64,000 nt of DNA from Pseudoalteromonas luteoviolacea (GTDB lineage Bacteria; Pseudomonadota; Gammaproteobacteria; Enterobacterales; Alteromonadaceae), in assembly GCF_018100925.1 (NCBI RefSeq), contig NZ_JAGJEH010000003.1, forward strand, positions 1-64,000. The letters are read 5' to 3'. Shown here piece by piece: positions 1 to 8,347 of this stretch. The translations under genes and the position numbers were made by a program. Each line of letters starts with the position of its first letter. The first letter of the stretch is position 1. Below the pieces are notes generated by a model. The model was not told where the DNA came from. It made no database searches and was given only the letters and a program-made list of their open reading frames with translations.

Positions 1-36
1 GTTTTTGCTTGCGTCCCGCCGTGTCAGTGGGTGCGC

Positions 37-64
37 ATTATAGGGAGATCCAAATTTGGATCAA
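37..64 (-). promoter_or_regulatory. rrn P1-type promoter reading leftward off the window
   Basis: Read on the minus strand, a -35 box TTGATC (59-64), a 16-bp spacer and a perfect TATAAT -10 box (37-42) are followed by GCGCACCCACTGACACGG. The E. coli rrn P1 promoters have the same 16-bp spacing, and their start region reads GCGCCACCACTGACACGG, so the match is close. Upstream (65-110) the DNA is A/T-rich, as expected for an UP element. The inference is that an rRNA operon starts immediately left of position 1. The promoter itself is seen directly; the operon is not. Confidence 0.85.
47..62. repeat. 16-bp perfect palindrome with two GATC sites in the rRNA promoter spacer
   Basis: GATCCAAATTTGGATC is a perfect 16-bp palindrome. 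It covers most of the spacer and part of the -35 box of the leftward rRNA-type promoter, and both ends are GATC (Dam) sites. It could be an operator, a methylation-sensitive element or chance; the sequence alone does not decide. Confidence 0.6.
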
Positions 65-237
65 GAGTTTTTTTATAAAAAGTGCAATTTAATAATAAGT
101 ATTAAACTAAAAGTGGGGATTAGAGATATATGTGCTAGGACCATTCAATCAATTCGTTTGAACGCAGATAAGTATCGCTATCTTAATCTACGCTCTACTA
201 AGCAATCGTTTAAAAGGGCTTTTGGTATCAAACCTAA

Positions 238-576
238 CTAATGGCCAATTGCCACATCATAAAAGTAATGTTTACGCTTTAATTTCAAATCGCCATTTGT
301 GACTATTTCCATAGCCCCTTCGCTATCCAAGGTAACATTGAAATCGGTTATGCCTCTTTTTACATTTAATTGCATTTCAAGTTCCGCTTCTGACCAAGAG
401 TTTCCAAATCCAACTCGTAGATCATCGAAACTATCAACTTCTTCAGACAATCTATACGCAGAACCCGGAAAAATCTGCGTAAGGGTCAATGCAAGTATCT
501 GGTTTTCTTGGCATAAGAACGCAAACATTGGTGTATCTGTTTTATTAATAAATGTAACGGTTACCTTAGCAGACAT
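238..576 (-). CDS. hypothetical protein, 112 aa
   Basis: I do not recognise this protein. It has no signal peptide, membrane segment or cysteine-pair motif. It alternates short polar and hydrophobic runs (for example KVTVTFINKTDTPMFAF at the start), which suggests a small all-beta fold in the cytoplasm. The ATG start at 576 is preceded by GAGGGAAACGCT, a good ribosome binding site about eight bases upstream, which supports a real gene. It is transcribed leftward toward the rRNA promoter, is not in an operon with its right-hand neighbour, and has about 400 bases of upstream DNA without genes. Confidence 0.6.
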   Translation of the reverse strand: MSAKVTVTFINKTDTPMFAFLCQENQILALTLTQIFPGSAYRLSEEVDSFDDLRVGFGNSWSEAELEMQLNVKRGITDFNVTLDSEGAMEIVTNGDLKLKRKHYFYDVAIGH

Positions 577-985
577 AGCGTTTCCCTCAAACTGGATAAT
601 CTATGTGCAACTATAGGGATATTAGGATTAAATGCAATTACGGGGCATTACAGTATGCGTGTAACCGGTGTTTTCTCAGTTTTGAACAGATATCATTTTC
701 TGTTTATAAGAATAAGTTTTATACAATGCACTTACCAACCCAGTATATAGCTCTAAAATACTTTAACGACAAATCCCCCCTTACTGTGCTTATTAAATAA
801 TCATGTGTAATACATATATACTACCTGAGCTATTCTTAATCACATTAATTAAATAAAGTATACAATTTCATCGATTAATGTAAGTTTTTTAGTAAAGCAG
901 TGTTACTCTAGCGCCACATCAATCCTATCAACCTTAAATCAACCGCGAACATTTAAGCCTGATCTTTCGATTTGCGAGGAAAATA
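577..985. other. intergenic region between divergent genes, no gene seen
   Basis: About 400 A/T-rich bases separate the leftward 112-aa gene from the rightward EamA permease. The region must carry both promoters, but I see no strong -35/-10 pair, no hairpin terminator and no convincing coding frame. An open frame at 603-800 has no ribosome binding site and no recognisable protein features. Confidence 0.5.
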
Positions 986-1924
986 ATGTCCACAACAGTA
1001 CTAGACACTTCATCCAAGGACACAAGCGTCATATTTGCTCTGATCACTGCCATGCTGATATGGGGTTCGAGCTGGATATCGGGAAAAATTATTGCCGATA
1101 TGGCTCCCGCAAAAGTCACTGTGTTTTACCGTATTGCACTAGCCACAATTAGTATGTTGCCAATTTTATTGTTTGTAAAAAAAGCTAAGTTGCAGAGATT
1201 ATTTTGCTCTAACAAAGCCATCTTTTGGTCATTGCCAGCAGGTACCCTAATGGCGATGTATAACCAGTTTTTCTTCCTCGGCTTGCTCGACGGATTGCCT
1301 GGTAAAGGTGGTATGCTAGTTACAACAACCAATCCGATATTTACGATTATTCTTAGCACTATGATTCTGCGCATTGCTTTATCTACCAAGCAAGTGCTCG
1401 GCTGCGTGATAGGCTTAGTTGGTGGCTTATTAATGATTGAAGTTTGGCACTTTGATAGCGCGCAAGTATTGGCGTCCGGTAATGCGTACTTTTTACTAGC
1501 ATCATTGACTTGGGCATTCTTAACACTTATCAGTAAGCAGGGTACAAAATTTTGCGATTTTCTTACCTTCAGCACGTTAATGTACTTTTGGGCAACTCTA
1601 TTAAGTTATGTATTTGCCTTTGAGCTATCACCGATACAAAACATTACAAGCTACTCTGCCACCTATTGGTATCACATGTTTTACTTGTCAATTATCGTTG
1701 TCAGTATTGCCACCAGCATTTTCTTTTTAGCAACACAACAACTTGGCCCAAGCCGTTCCAGCTCTTTTATCTTTATCGTGCCAGTTACAGCTATGGGTAT
1801 GTCCATTTGGTATTTTAATGAGTCACTCAGTTTAACAATGTTTCTTGGTGGAGCCTTTGCACTATGTGCTGTTTATCTGCTTAACCAACCAGTAAAGACA
1901 GAGCCAAATACATCCATTAAATAG
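986..1924 (+). CDS. EamA/DMT-superfamily permease
   Basis: The 312-residue protein is almost entirely hydrophobic, with about ten predicted membrane helices in two halves, the usual length and layout of EamA (drug/metabolite transporter) inner-membrane exporters. The first helix carries the family-typical WGSSWISGKI stretch around residues 25-35, and the second half repeats the pattern. The ATG is preceded by GAGGAAAATA, a good ribosome binding site. Members export amino acids, metabolites or drugs; nothing here identifies the substrate. Its 3' end overlaps the convergent Mpo1-like gene by eight bases, so the two genes share no independent terminator. Confidence 0.85.
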   Translation: MSTTVLDTSSKDTSVIFALITAMLIWGSSWISGKIIADMAPAKVTVFYRIALATISMLPILLFVKKAKLQRLFCSNKAIFWSLPAGTLMAMYNQFFFLGLLDGLPGKGGMLVTTTNPIFTIILSTMILRIALSTKQVLGCVIGLVGGLLMIEVWHFDSAQVLASGNAYFLLASLTWAFLTLISKQGTKFCDFLTFSTLMYFWATLLSYVFAFELSPIQNITSYSATYWYHMFYLSIIVVSIATSIFFLATQQLGPSRSSSFIFIVPVTAMGMSIWYFNESLSLTMFLGGAFALCAVYLLNQPVKTEPNTSIK

Positions 1925-2222
1925 TCACTTTGCGGGTGATGATATCTTTAAACATCACCCAATCTGCTAACAAGCTATAAAATGGATGAGTAAAAGTGGC
2001 GGGCCTATTTCCTTCGAAAAAAAAGTGCCCAAACCACGCAAAGCCATAACCAAAAAAAGGAAGAAGTATCAGCAGCGACCATAGCTGCAAGATCATGCTC
2101 ACACACAGTGTGACAAGCACTAAAGCCGAGCCGATAAAGTGCATTCGTCGACAATTTTTATCGCTGTGCTCAGTCAGGTAGAATTGATAAAACTCGTTAA
2201 AACTCTCAAATTGCCGTACCAT
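1917..2222 (-). CDS. Mpo1-like/DUF962 small membrane protein
   Basis: The roughly 101-residue protein has the features of the Mpo1-like (YGL010w, DUF962) family: a short N-terminal amphipathic stretch with FYQFYLTEHSDKNCRRMHFIG, then two closely spaced hydrophobic helices, GYGFAWFGHFFFEGNRPA and a C-terminal HPFYSLLADWVMF. The conserved histidines (H19-type EH, RMHF, GHFFFE, THP) are metal-ligand candidates; yeast Mpo1 is an Fe(II)-dependent dioxygenase of 2-hydroxy fatty acids, but bacterial members are little characterised. I place the start at the ATG at 2222 because GGAG lies nine bases upstream; a longer frame would need a TTG at 2237. The gene is convergent with, and overlaps, the EamA permease. 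Confidence 0.8.
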   Translation of the reverse strand: MVRQFESFNEFYQFYLTEHSDKNCRRMHFIGSALVLVTLCVSMILQLWSLLILLPFFGYGFAWFGHFFFEGNRPATFTHPFYSLLADWVMFKDIITRKVTI

Positions 2223-2276
2223 TTTAATACACTCCAAATTTTAGGCCCTAGGAAGAGCCTAATATATGGTTGCATG

Positions 2277-5200
2277 TTAGTTCAAATTAGATTTAGCACG
2301 CCCTTTTTTCGTTGTAAAAACAGGATAAAAGCTTGGCAACACAAATAAGGTTAACAATGTCGAGCTAACCAAACCGCCAACAACGACAATCGCAATGGGT
2401 TTTTGCAGCTCCGCCCCAACACCTTGCGACAGTATCATAGGTATCAAACCTAATGCAGATGTTGTTGCCGTCATAAGCACTGGTCGTAATCTTGATGTTG
2501 CTCCATCTAAAACAGCCAACAGCTGTCCCTGATTAGTACACCTCGCATTGATGCTTTCGATCATCACTACACCATTCAAAATTGCAACCCCAAATAACGT
2601 AATAAAGCCTACTGAACTGGCAACTGATAAATACAAACCAGAGAAATAGAGCGCAATAACCCCCCCGGCAATCGCAAGCGGAATATTGAACAAAATGAGG
2701 GCAACTTGCCTCACAGAATTAAATGCTAAGAACAACATCAGTGCAATAAGTAATATCGACAAAGGAACTATCACTTGCAAACGGTTTTGCGCTCGTTGTT
2801 GACTTTCAAATTGTCCACCAATTGAGATTGTATACCCTGCTGGCAGCTCTACATTTGATGCAATTTGCTGTCGAACATTGGCCACAACACTCCCCATATC
2901 CTGCCCTTGCACATTCGCTTGTATGACTACACGCCGCTGTACATCATCACGTCTAATTTGCACTGCACCAGAACTCAGCTCAATATTTGCTACATCACCC
3001 AATCTAATCCATTCTCCTTGCGGAGACAGTAAGGTCATCTCAGCAATGGCCTGTGCATTTTTGCGAAATTGTGATTCCAGACGAATATAAATATCGTATC
3101 TCTCATTACCATTAACAATCTGACCGCCTCTGCGGCCTCCAACACCATCATTGATAATCGACATCACATCTGAAACCGATAGACCATATCTTGATAAAGC
3201 CTGCCTTTTAGGTGTTATCAATAATTGCGCCTCACCAGTAATTTGCTCCATGGCCACATCGGTAGTTCCCTCTACTTGACTGATTGCCCGCTCTAGTTCA
3301 GCTCCTTTTGCAGCCAAAACCTCAAGGTCAGGACCAAATAGCTTAATTGCCAGCTGTGCTTTCACACCAGAAAGTAATTCATCAACGCGCGTTGCAATTG
3401 GTTGCGAGAAATTCAGTAATACCCCAGGAAACACTTCGAGCTTTTCTTTCATAAGGGCCTGTAATTCTGAGCGACTATGAGCACTTTGCCACTGCTCAAT
3501 TGGCTTTAGCCCTATATAGATTTCTATATTATTAACTGGCTCCGGATCCCCACCTATTTCTGCACGTCCTATTCTACTCAACGCATAAGTGACTTCAGGA
3601 AAAGCCAATAACCTTTCTTCTATTTTGGGCGCCACGCTCAGCGCAGTATCTAAACTAGCTGATGAGGCCAGCGTTACACGTAAGTTTATGGTCCCTTCTT
3701 CGAGCTCAGGCATAAACTCAGTACCTATTTTTGATGCTAAATAAGCGCTGAGACTAATTAAACCAATCAAAGCCACTAGCAATACTCGCTTGCTGGACAT
3801 AACTCTTAACAAACTTGCTCGATAAACTGTCTCTAAACGCGTAAATAACTGATGGGTTCGGGGCTTAAAATTTAGCCGATAAACAATACAAGCCAATGCA
3901 GGAACAATCGTTAAAGCCACGATGATCGCAAAAACAATCGCGAGCATAATGCTCGTGGCCATAGGTTCAAACATTTTAGCTTCAACTCCTTCAAAACTAA
4001 ATAGAGGCAAAAACACAATTAAAATGACCAAAGATGCAAAAAAGATCGAACGTGCAACTTCCTGAGCAGCGTTACTTACCAAGGTAGCAATACCCTCTTG
4101 GTTTTCCTTCGCTTTGTCAGCTCGTATATTAAGCTTTCGCACAATATTTTCGATCATGACTACAGATCCATCTACCAACATACCGATTGCAATAGCAACA
4201 CCACCCAGTGACATTAAATTAGCTGACACGCCCATCCAAGTCATGGTCATCATCGCTAACCCAATAGACAATGGAATAGAAATAAGTACCAACAGTGTTG
4301 CTCTTATATTCAATAAAAATAGCGACAATATAAAAGTGATGAAAACAAACGCTAACCCTAGTGCTTTGACTACGGTTGTTACAGCTTGCTCTACTAAATC
4401 AGCTTGGTCGTAAAAAGGAATTAGTTTTACCCCCTTGGGCAGCGCTTGCTGTATGTAGTCAAGCCTTTGGTGGATCGCGTCTATCGTATCTTTGCTGTTT
4501 GCACCACTTCGTTTAAGTACGATGCCAGAGACCACTTCCCCCATAGCGCGCACATCACCAGCGCTATCACGGCGTGTCATGGTAACTGCGCCCTGGCGTA
4601 TTTCTGTACCAAACCCAACACTTGCTACATCGGCAATTGTGATCACTGTCCCATCGACTACCTTAACGGGTACCTGCGCAATCTGTGCAATTCCTTGCTC
4701 TCCACTGGCATACCAACCTGCGCCCCGGATCACTAACTGCTCCTGCCCTCGGTTCATATACCAGCCACCTGCATTCACATTATTTTCATCCAACGCAGCG
4801 TTTACATCTGACTGACTCAGCTGATATGCCAATAACTTTTTGGGATTTAAATTGACTTGATACTGTCGAACTTCACCACCAAATGACAGCACATCCGTTA
4901 CGCCATCAACTGGCATCAGTAACAATTTTACAAGCCAATCATTGAGACTTCTCAATGCCATTTTGTCAAAGCCTGCACCCTCTTCTGAAACCAAGAGATA
5001 CTGAAATACTTGTCCTAACCCTGATGTATTTGGCCCCATCTTTGGCGTGCCAGCTCCTGTAGGGATCAACTCTTTAGCATCTTGTAGACGTTCAAATACC
5101 AATTGTCTGGCGAAATAAATATCCACGCCTTCTTTGAACACAACGGTAACACCTGACAGGCCGGTTTTAGAGATAGATCTCACTTCTTCTACATCAGGCA

Positions 5201-5429
5201 ATGCGTACATCACAGCCTCTATCGGGAAGGTGATCAATTGCTCGACTTCTTGCGCAGCAAGTCCCGGGGCTTCTGTATTGACAACAACCTGTGTGCTAGT
5301 CACGTCAGGAAAGGCATCTAAGTTTATTTTCTGAACTGAAAAAATACTCGCAACCATGAGTATGACAACCGCAATAAGGACTAGATATCGATTATTGACC
5401 GCCCATAAAATAGTATTATTTAGCATCAT
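2277..5429 (-). CDS. CusA/CzcA-type heavy-metal RND efflux pump
   Basis: This is an inner-membrane proton-driven RND pump of about 1050 residues, the normal length for the heavy-metal (HME) branch. It has twelve membrane helices, with large periplasmic loops after helices 1 and 7. The HME signature appears in helix 4 as AIGMLVDGSVVMIEN near residues 405-420, containing the proton-relay acidic residue. The N terminus (AVNNRYLVLIAVV) and the NLDAFPDVT stretch are typical. The metal cannot be assigned with confidence from this motif; Co/Zn/Cd-type is more likely than Cu/Ag because the helix reads DGS rather than DA. I prefer the ATG at 5429 (or 5426), as GAGGG overlapping the upstream stop is well placed. 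It lies eight bases after the adaptor gene, so the two are one transcript. Confidence 0.92.
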   Translation of the reverse strand: MMLNNTILWAVNNRYLVLIAVVILMVASIFSVQKINLDAFPDVTSTQVVVNTEAPGLAAQEVEQLITFPIEAVMYALPDVEEVRSISKTGLSGVTVVFKEGVDIYFARQLVFERLQDAKELIPTGAGTPKMGPNTSGLGQVFQYLLVSEEGAGFDKMALRSLNDWLVKLLLMPVDGVTDVLSFGGEVRQYQVNLNPKKLLAYQLSQSDVNAALDENNVNAGGWYMNRGQEQLVIRGAGWYASGEQGIAQIAQVPVKVVDGTVITIADVASVGFGTEIRQGAVTMTRRDSAGDVRAMGEVVSGIVLKRSGANSKDTIDAIHQRLDYIQQALPKGVKLIPFYDQADLVEQAVTTVVKALGLAFVFITFILSLFLLNIRATLLVLISIPLSIGLAMMTMTWMGVSANLMSLGGVAIAIGMLVDGSVVMIENIVRKLNIRADKAKENQEGIATLVSNAAQEVARSIFFASLVILIVFLPLFSFEGVEAKMFEPMATSIMLAIVFAIIVALTIVPALACIVYRLNFKPRTHQLFTRLETVYRASLLRVMSSKRVLLVALIGLISLSAYLASKIGTEFMPELEEGTINLRVTLASSASLDTALSVAPKIEERLLAFPEVTYALSRIGRAEIGGDPEPVNNIEIYIGLKPIEQWQSAHSRSELQALMKEKLEVFPGVLLNFSQPIATRVDELLSGVKAQLAIKLFGPDLEVLAAKGAELERAISQVEGTTDVAMEQITGEAQLLITPKRQALSRYGLSVSDVMSIINDGVGGRRGGQIVNGNERYDIYIRLESQFRKNAQAIAEMTLLSPQGEWIRLGDVANIELSSGAVQIRRDDVQRRVVIQANVQGQDMGSVVANVRQQIASNVELPAGYTISIGGQFESQQRAQNRLQVIVPLSILLIALMLFLAFNSVRQVALILFNIPLAIAGGVIALYFSGLYLSVASSVGFITLFGVAILNGVVMIESINARCTNQGQLLAVLDGATSRLRPVLMTATTSALGLIPMILSQGVGAELQKPIAIVVVGGLVSSTLLTLFVLPSFYPVFTTKKGRAKSNLN

Positions 5430-5437
5430 TTTTACCC

Positions 5438-6640
5438 TCAATGGTTATGCGGATCAAAGCCACTTTTAGCGAACTCTGAAGCAATAAAAAATGCGCCCTT
5501 AACTGCAATACGGCTACCACTTGGCAAGCCAAACACAATACGATCCTCATTAATTTGAGAACCTAAACGTATTTCGGTTGGTAAAAACGACGCGTCAGGC
5601 TGCTCAACAAAAACAACCCAATTTTGCTCTTCATTGCGCATTACAGCCGATTCAGGTACTAACATTGCTTTTTGCGCAGAGGGAACAATAAAGTTCACAT
5701 CGACAAACATGCCTGCATGCAATACATCGTCTTTATTTTCGACTGAAAGACGAATAATTTTAGTCCGTGTTTTGGTATCTATGGTGTGTGTTTGCTGGAT
5801 CACTTTGGCAACGTATTCATAGTTTTTGAATGAAACTAAAGCAGTCGCTATATTTTTTGGTTCAAGTTCCGCTTCAACAGACAGCTTGGCCTCAACCCAG
5901 AGTGTGGTTTCATCCGCTAATAACATCAATGCGCTTCCAGCAGCAATTCTTTGCCCTTGAGAAAACTCATCCTTCAATACAATCCCGGCTTGTTGCGCAA
6001 CCAGCGAATATTGTCCCAGCGTATCACTGGATGAGGATTGTAGTGACTTTATTGCAAAGTCACTCAGCCCTAACGCAACAAGTTGGCCGTACGCCGCACT
6101 GTATTTGGTTTTCACGGCAACTCGCTCACTCTCACTGATAGCATTGCTCGCCAGTTTTTCTACTCTCTCCCAATCACTTTTTGCCAGCAAGTAATTGGCT
6201 TGAGCTTGCGCCATGTCATGACTAAACAAGGTAACTAACTTTTGCCCTTTTTTAACTTTTTCACCCAATATTACATGACGGCTCACCACCACTGACTCTG
6301 TTCTTGGAGACACTATATAGCTGGTATAGCCATTCGCTTTTACTTCTGCTGGTGCGTAATAACTCAGGTGAAACTCTTTTGGATAAATATCAGCTACTTC
6401 AATACCAGCCAATAAGCGCTGTGCTTTATTTAAAACAACTGTGTTTATTTCATGTTCCAGCGCATTCTCATGTGTCCCATGTTTATGCGTTTCTTCATGT
6501 TGATGATCATTCGCAGCATCACCATGGCTATCCACTTGTGCCGAGTGTTCATGCTCCGCAGACGCGGCCAATATACTTGTATTATTTATACCAAAAAGGA
6601 AAAGAATGAGTTGCAAGTGTCGTTTTGCATTTATGTTCAT
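5438..6640 (-). CDS. CzcB/CusB-type periplasmic adaptor with His-rich N terminus
   Basis: This membrane-fusion protein of about 400 residues links the RND pump to an outer-membrane channel. A signal peptide (MNINAKRHLQLILFLFG) is followed by a histidine/acid-rich linker at roughly residues 30-65 with HEHSAQVDSHG and HQHEETHKHGTHE, a likely metal-binding tail. The barrel-sandwich, alpha-hairpin and beta-barrel regions follow (VSPRTESVVVSRHVILGEKV, then VKKGQKLVTLFSHD, then the alpha-hairpin). The start is put at 6640 because GGAGG lies eight bases upstream; a further in-frame ATG at 6655 overlaps that site. Together with the pump it forms a czcBA-like pair. No outer-membrane factor (CzcC/CusC) gene is present nearby. 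Confidence 0.9.
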   Translation of the reverse strand: MNINAKRHLQLILFLFGINNTSILAASAEHEHSAQVDSHGDAANDHQHEETHKHGTHENALEHEINTVVLNKAQRLLAGIEVADIYPKEFHLSYYAPAEVKANGYTSYIVSPRTESVVVSRHVILGEKVKKGQKLVTLFSHDMAQAQANYLLAKSDWERVEKLASNAISESERVAVKTKYSAAYGQLVALGLSDFAIKSLQSSSSDTLGQYSLVAQQAGIVLKDEFSQGQRIAAGSALMLLADETTLWVEAKLSVEAELEPKNIATALVSFKNYEYVAKVIQQTHTIDTKTRTKIIRLSVENKDDVLHAGMFVDVNFIVPSAQKAMLVPESAVMRNEEQNWVVFVEQPDASFLPTEIRLGSQINEDRIVFGLPSGSRIAVKGAFFIASEFAKSGFDPHNH

Positions 6641-6906
6641 TAATAAAACCTCCATTTGCCAACCCTAGGCTTGGTTACGAGTTCATGAGCCCGGGCGGCA
6701 AAGTCATGCACAAGATAATGCCGCTTCCATATACATGTGGACGCGTTATCGGCATGACAAAACCACGTGAATAAAAATCCACGAATTTATTTACTTAGTC
6801 TATATAGCCAGATCTGGCTTGGGGTATAGCTGTAACTAAGCGTTTAATTTATTCGCTCGCCGAATTTCAGCCCTAAGCGGCACTCGACGAACTAAAAGTT
6901 AAATGC

Positions 6907-7260
6907 TTAAGATAAGATGGGAGGTTTATATTTTGACTCGACTCTTTTGCGTATCTGCGCATCAGGGACTGTAAAAGTACTTAAAGACGTTTTTAAAATA
7001 GTATTTGTCGAAGGTTGAACTGTTACCCAAGAAGTGTGGCTTCCAGAGCAGTGGCCACAATGGTGGCAATCCTGAATTGCATGTCCATGCTCATCAAATT
7101 CCACCACCGTTGTTACACGTTCATTATGCTGATGTAGGTGAGTGGTTTGCAAATGCTGTGCGTCAACTAAATGGAGATCTGACAACGACGCAACCGAAGA
7201 TACTGACTGCAAAGCAATCACTATCATAAGCATAACGTTGACAATTATTCTGACGCTCAA
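6907..7260 (-). CDS. small exported His/Cys-rich protein, likely metal-related
   Basis: The 117-residue protein begins with an N-terminal signal-like segment (MSVRIIVNVMLMIVIALQS) and then carries TTHLHQHNE and a dense cluster HAIQDCHHCGHCSGSH near residues 60-75, with three cysteines and about five histidines that look like a metal site. Proteins of this kind often precede czc/cus operons, and this one lies upstream of the adaptor in the same direction with a 266-base gap, so a role in periplasmic metal capture or sensing is inferred. The start is a TTG at 7260: AAGGTG lies about five bases upstream and an ATG at 7233 would shorten the signal peptide. I do not recognise a named family. Confidence 0.6.
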   Translation of the reverse strand: MSVRIIVNVMLMIVIALQSVSSVASLSDLHLVDAQHLQTTHLHQHNERVTTVVEFDEHGHAIQDCHHCGHCSGSHTSWVTVQPSTNTILKTSLSTFTVPDAQIRKRVESKYKPPILS

Positions 7261-7310
7261 ACTAGCACCTTAGCATTATAAAATGAGCTGATAATATAAT
7301 TAGTGCTAGT
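7261..7310. repeat. 8-bp inverted repeat flanking a probable promoter
   Basis: ACTAGCAC at 7261-7268 and GTGCTAGT at 7303-7310 form a perfect 8-bp inverted repeat with a 34-base A/T-rich centre. It lies directly upstream of the leftward His/Cys-rich gene, and its left arm touches the ribosome binding site. It could be an operator or an mRNA leader structure. Confidence 0.4.
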
Positions 7311-7425
7311 CATAATGTCAATTTTAGCAGTCGAAAAAAACACGGTAAACCATTGTTATGTAATAACATTAACGGAATATCTATTGCTAATTTTAAAATA
7401 CCAATAATGCCTTATCATGGTCTAC

Positions 7426-7845
7426 TTAATGTTCTTCATACCATACCAACTCGTTGTAGGGATTGGCTTTTAAGCTATTTAAGCGACTTTGCATTGAGCC
7501 CACATGCACTTCCAATTTGTGACCATCAGGATCAAGAATATAAAGAGACTCGCCTTCACTCCTATTTTGCTGCCAGTGTTGTATATCTAGACGCTCAACC
7601 TTTTGCTGGTATTCAACGAAATTTTCTGGCTCAATATTCAATGCAATGTGTGTATAGTCTTCATGCGCATTGAATTTACTACTTGGCTGCTCACAAATAC
7701 TAAGACACAGCCACAATTCCCCAAAAGATAAATATGCGCCACTTTGCCAACGCACATGTGCCTTCGCCCCCAAGTTTTGATAAAACTCTATGGAACGCGT
7801 CAAATTCAACACTGATAGCGTAATGTGGTTAATGCCCGTGATCAT
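7426..7845 (-). CDS. FosA-like metallo-glutathione transferase (fosfomycin-resistance family)
   Basis: The 139-residue protein has the full FosA layout of the vicinal oxygen chelate superfamily: MITGINHITLSV at the start, a central DYTHIALNI, and NRSEGESLYILDPDGHKLEV near the end. The three metal ligands are predicted as His7, His66 and Glu112. FosA enzymes use Mn2+ and glutathione to open the fosfomycin epoxide in the cytoplasm. The position of the conserved active-site lysine just after a Trp (Lys90 in characterised FosA, as I recall it) is Gln92 here, so activity on fosfomycin is uncertain. The ATG at 7845 has AAGGGATGAG upstream. It follows two acetyltransferase genes (8 bp from the nearer one), suggesting a small tolerance-type operon. 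Confidence 0.82.
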   Translation of the reverse strand: MITGINHITLSVLNLTRSIEFYQNLGAKAHVRWQSGAYLSFGELWLCLSICEQPSSKFNAHEDYTHIALNIEPENFVEYQQKVERLDIQHWQQNRSEGESLYILDPDGHKLEVHVGSMQSRLNSLKANPYNELVWYEEH

Positions 7846-7853
7846 CTCATCCC

Positions 7854-8327
7854 TTATAACTCTTTGCTCATGACCAATACCTGATAACCTTTTGATTCAG
7901 TCTCAAATAGGGGCTTAAACCCCAGCTCACAATACAAACCACCTTGCAAATGCTCAGTTTGCAAATAAAGCGTCTCAATGTTCGCCATTTTAGCTTTATC
8001 CAAAAGATAACTAACCAATGCTGTGGCCAACTGCTTGCCTCTCGCTTCGGGGGCAACATATACCCCACCTAACCAATGTTCGTATTGCGGATACGCTTCC
8101 ATTTCTCGGATCTTTAATTCGGCCGCAGCAACCAACTCATCATTTTCAAGTGCAACAATGTTCACGGGTAACTCGCTTTTACTTAACGACTTTTCTAGCT
8201 TTTCAGTTAATTCAGCTAGGGAGTAACGGCCACTTTGCTCACACCATTCCTTGTAGTACCAAGCTGCCACAGTCGGTAAATGCTCGGGTTTATCTGCTAA
8301 ATAATAAAATGCCAAGTCCTTGTTCAT
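7854..8327 (-). CDS. GNAT-family N-acetyltransferase
   Basis: A 157-residue cytoplasmic acetyltransferase with the Gcn5-related fold. Motif A, the acetyl-CoA pyrophosphate-binding loop, is GVYVAPEARGKQLATALVSY around residues 88-107, preceded by the beta-strand ELKIREME region and followed by LYLQTEHLQGGLYCELGFKPL. The substrate is unknown. It sits between another GNAT gene (20 bp upstream) and the FosA-like gene (8 bp downstream) in one leftward unit. The ribosome binding site before the ATG at 8327 is weak, consistent with translation coupled to its upstream neighbour. Confidence 0.82.
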   Translation of the reverse strand: MNKDLAFYYLADKPEHLPTVAAWYYKEWCEQSGRYSLAELTEKLEKSLSKSELPVNIVALENDELVAAAELKIREMEAYPQYEHWLGGVYVAPEARGKQLATALVSYLLDKAKMANIETLYLQTEHLQGGLYCELGFKPLFETESKGYQVLVMSKEL

Positions 8328-8347
8328 ATTGACGCCTTTTTAGTTTT

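Noticed and set aside
56..241. A 61-codon open frame on the plus strand
   Set aside because: It overlaps the upstream side of the rRNA promoter, has no ribosome binding site and shows no protein-like pattern.
603..800. Possible 65-aa gene
   Set aside because: No ribosome binding site, odd composition and no recognisable features.
4114..4815. Open frames on the strand opposite the RND pump gene
   Set aside because: They are complementary shadows of a well-supported pump gene with clear family motifs.
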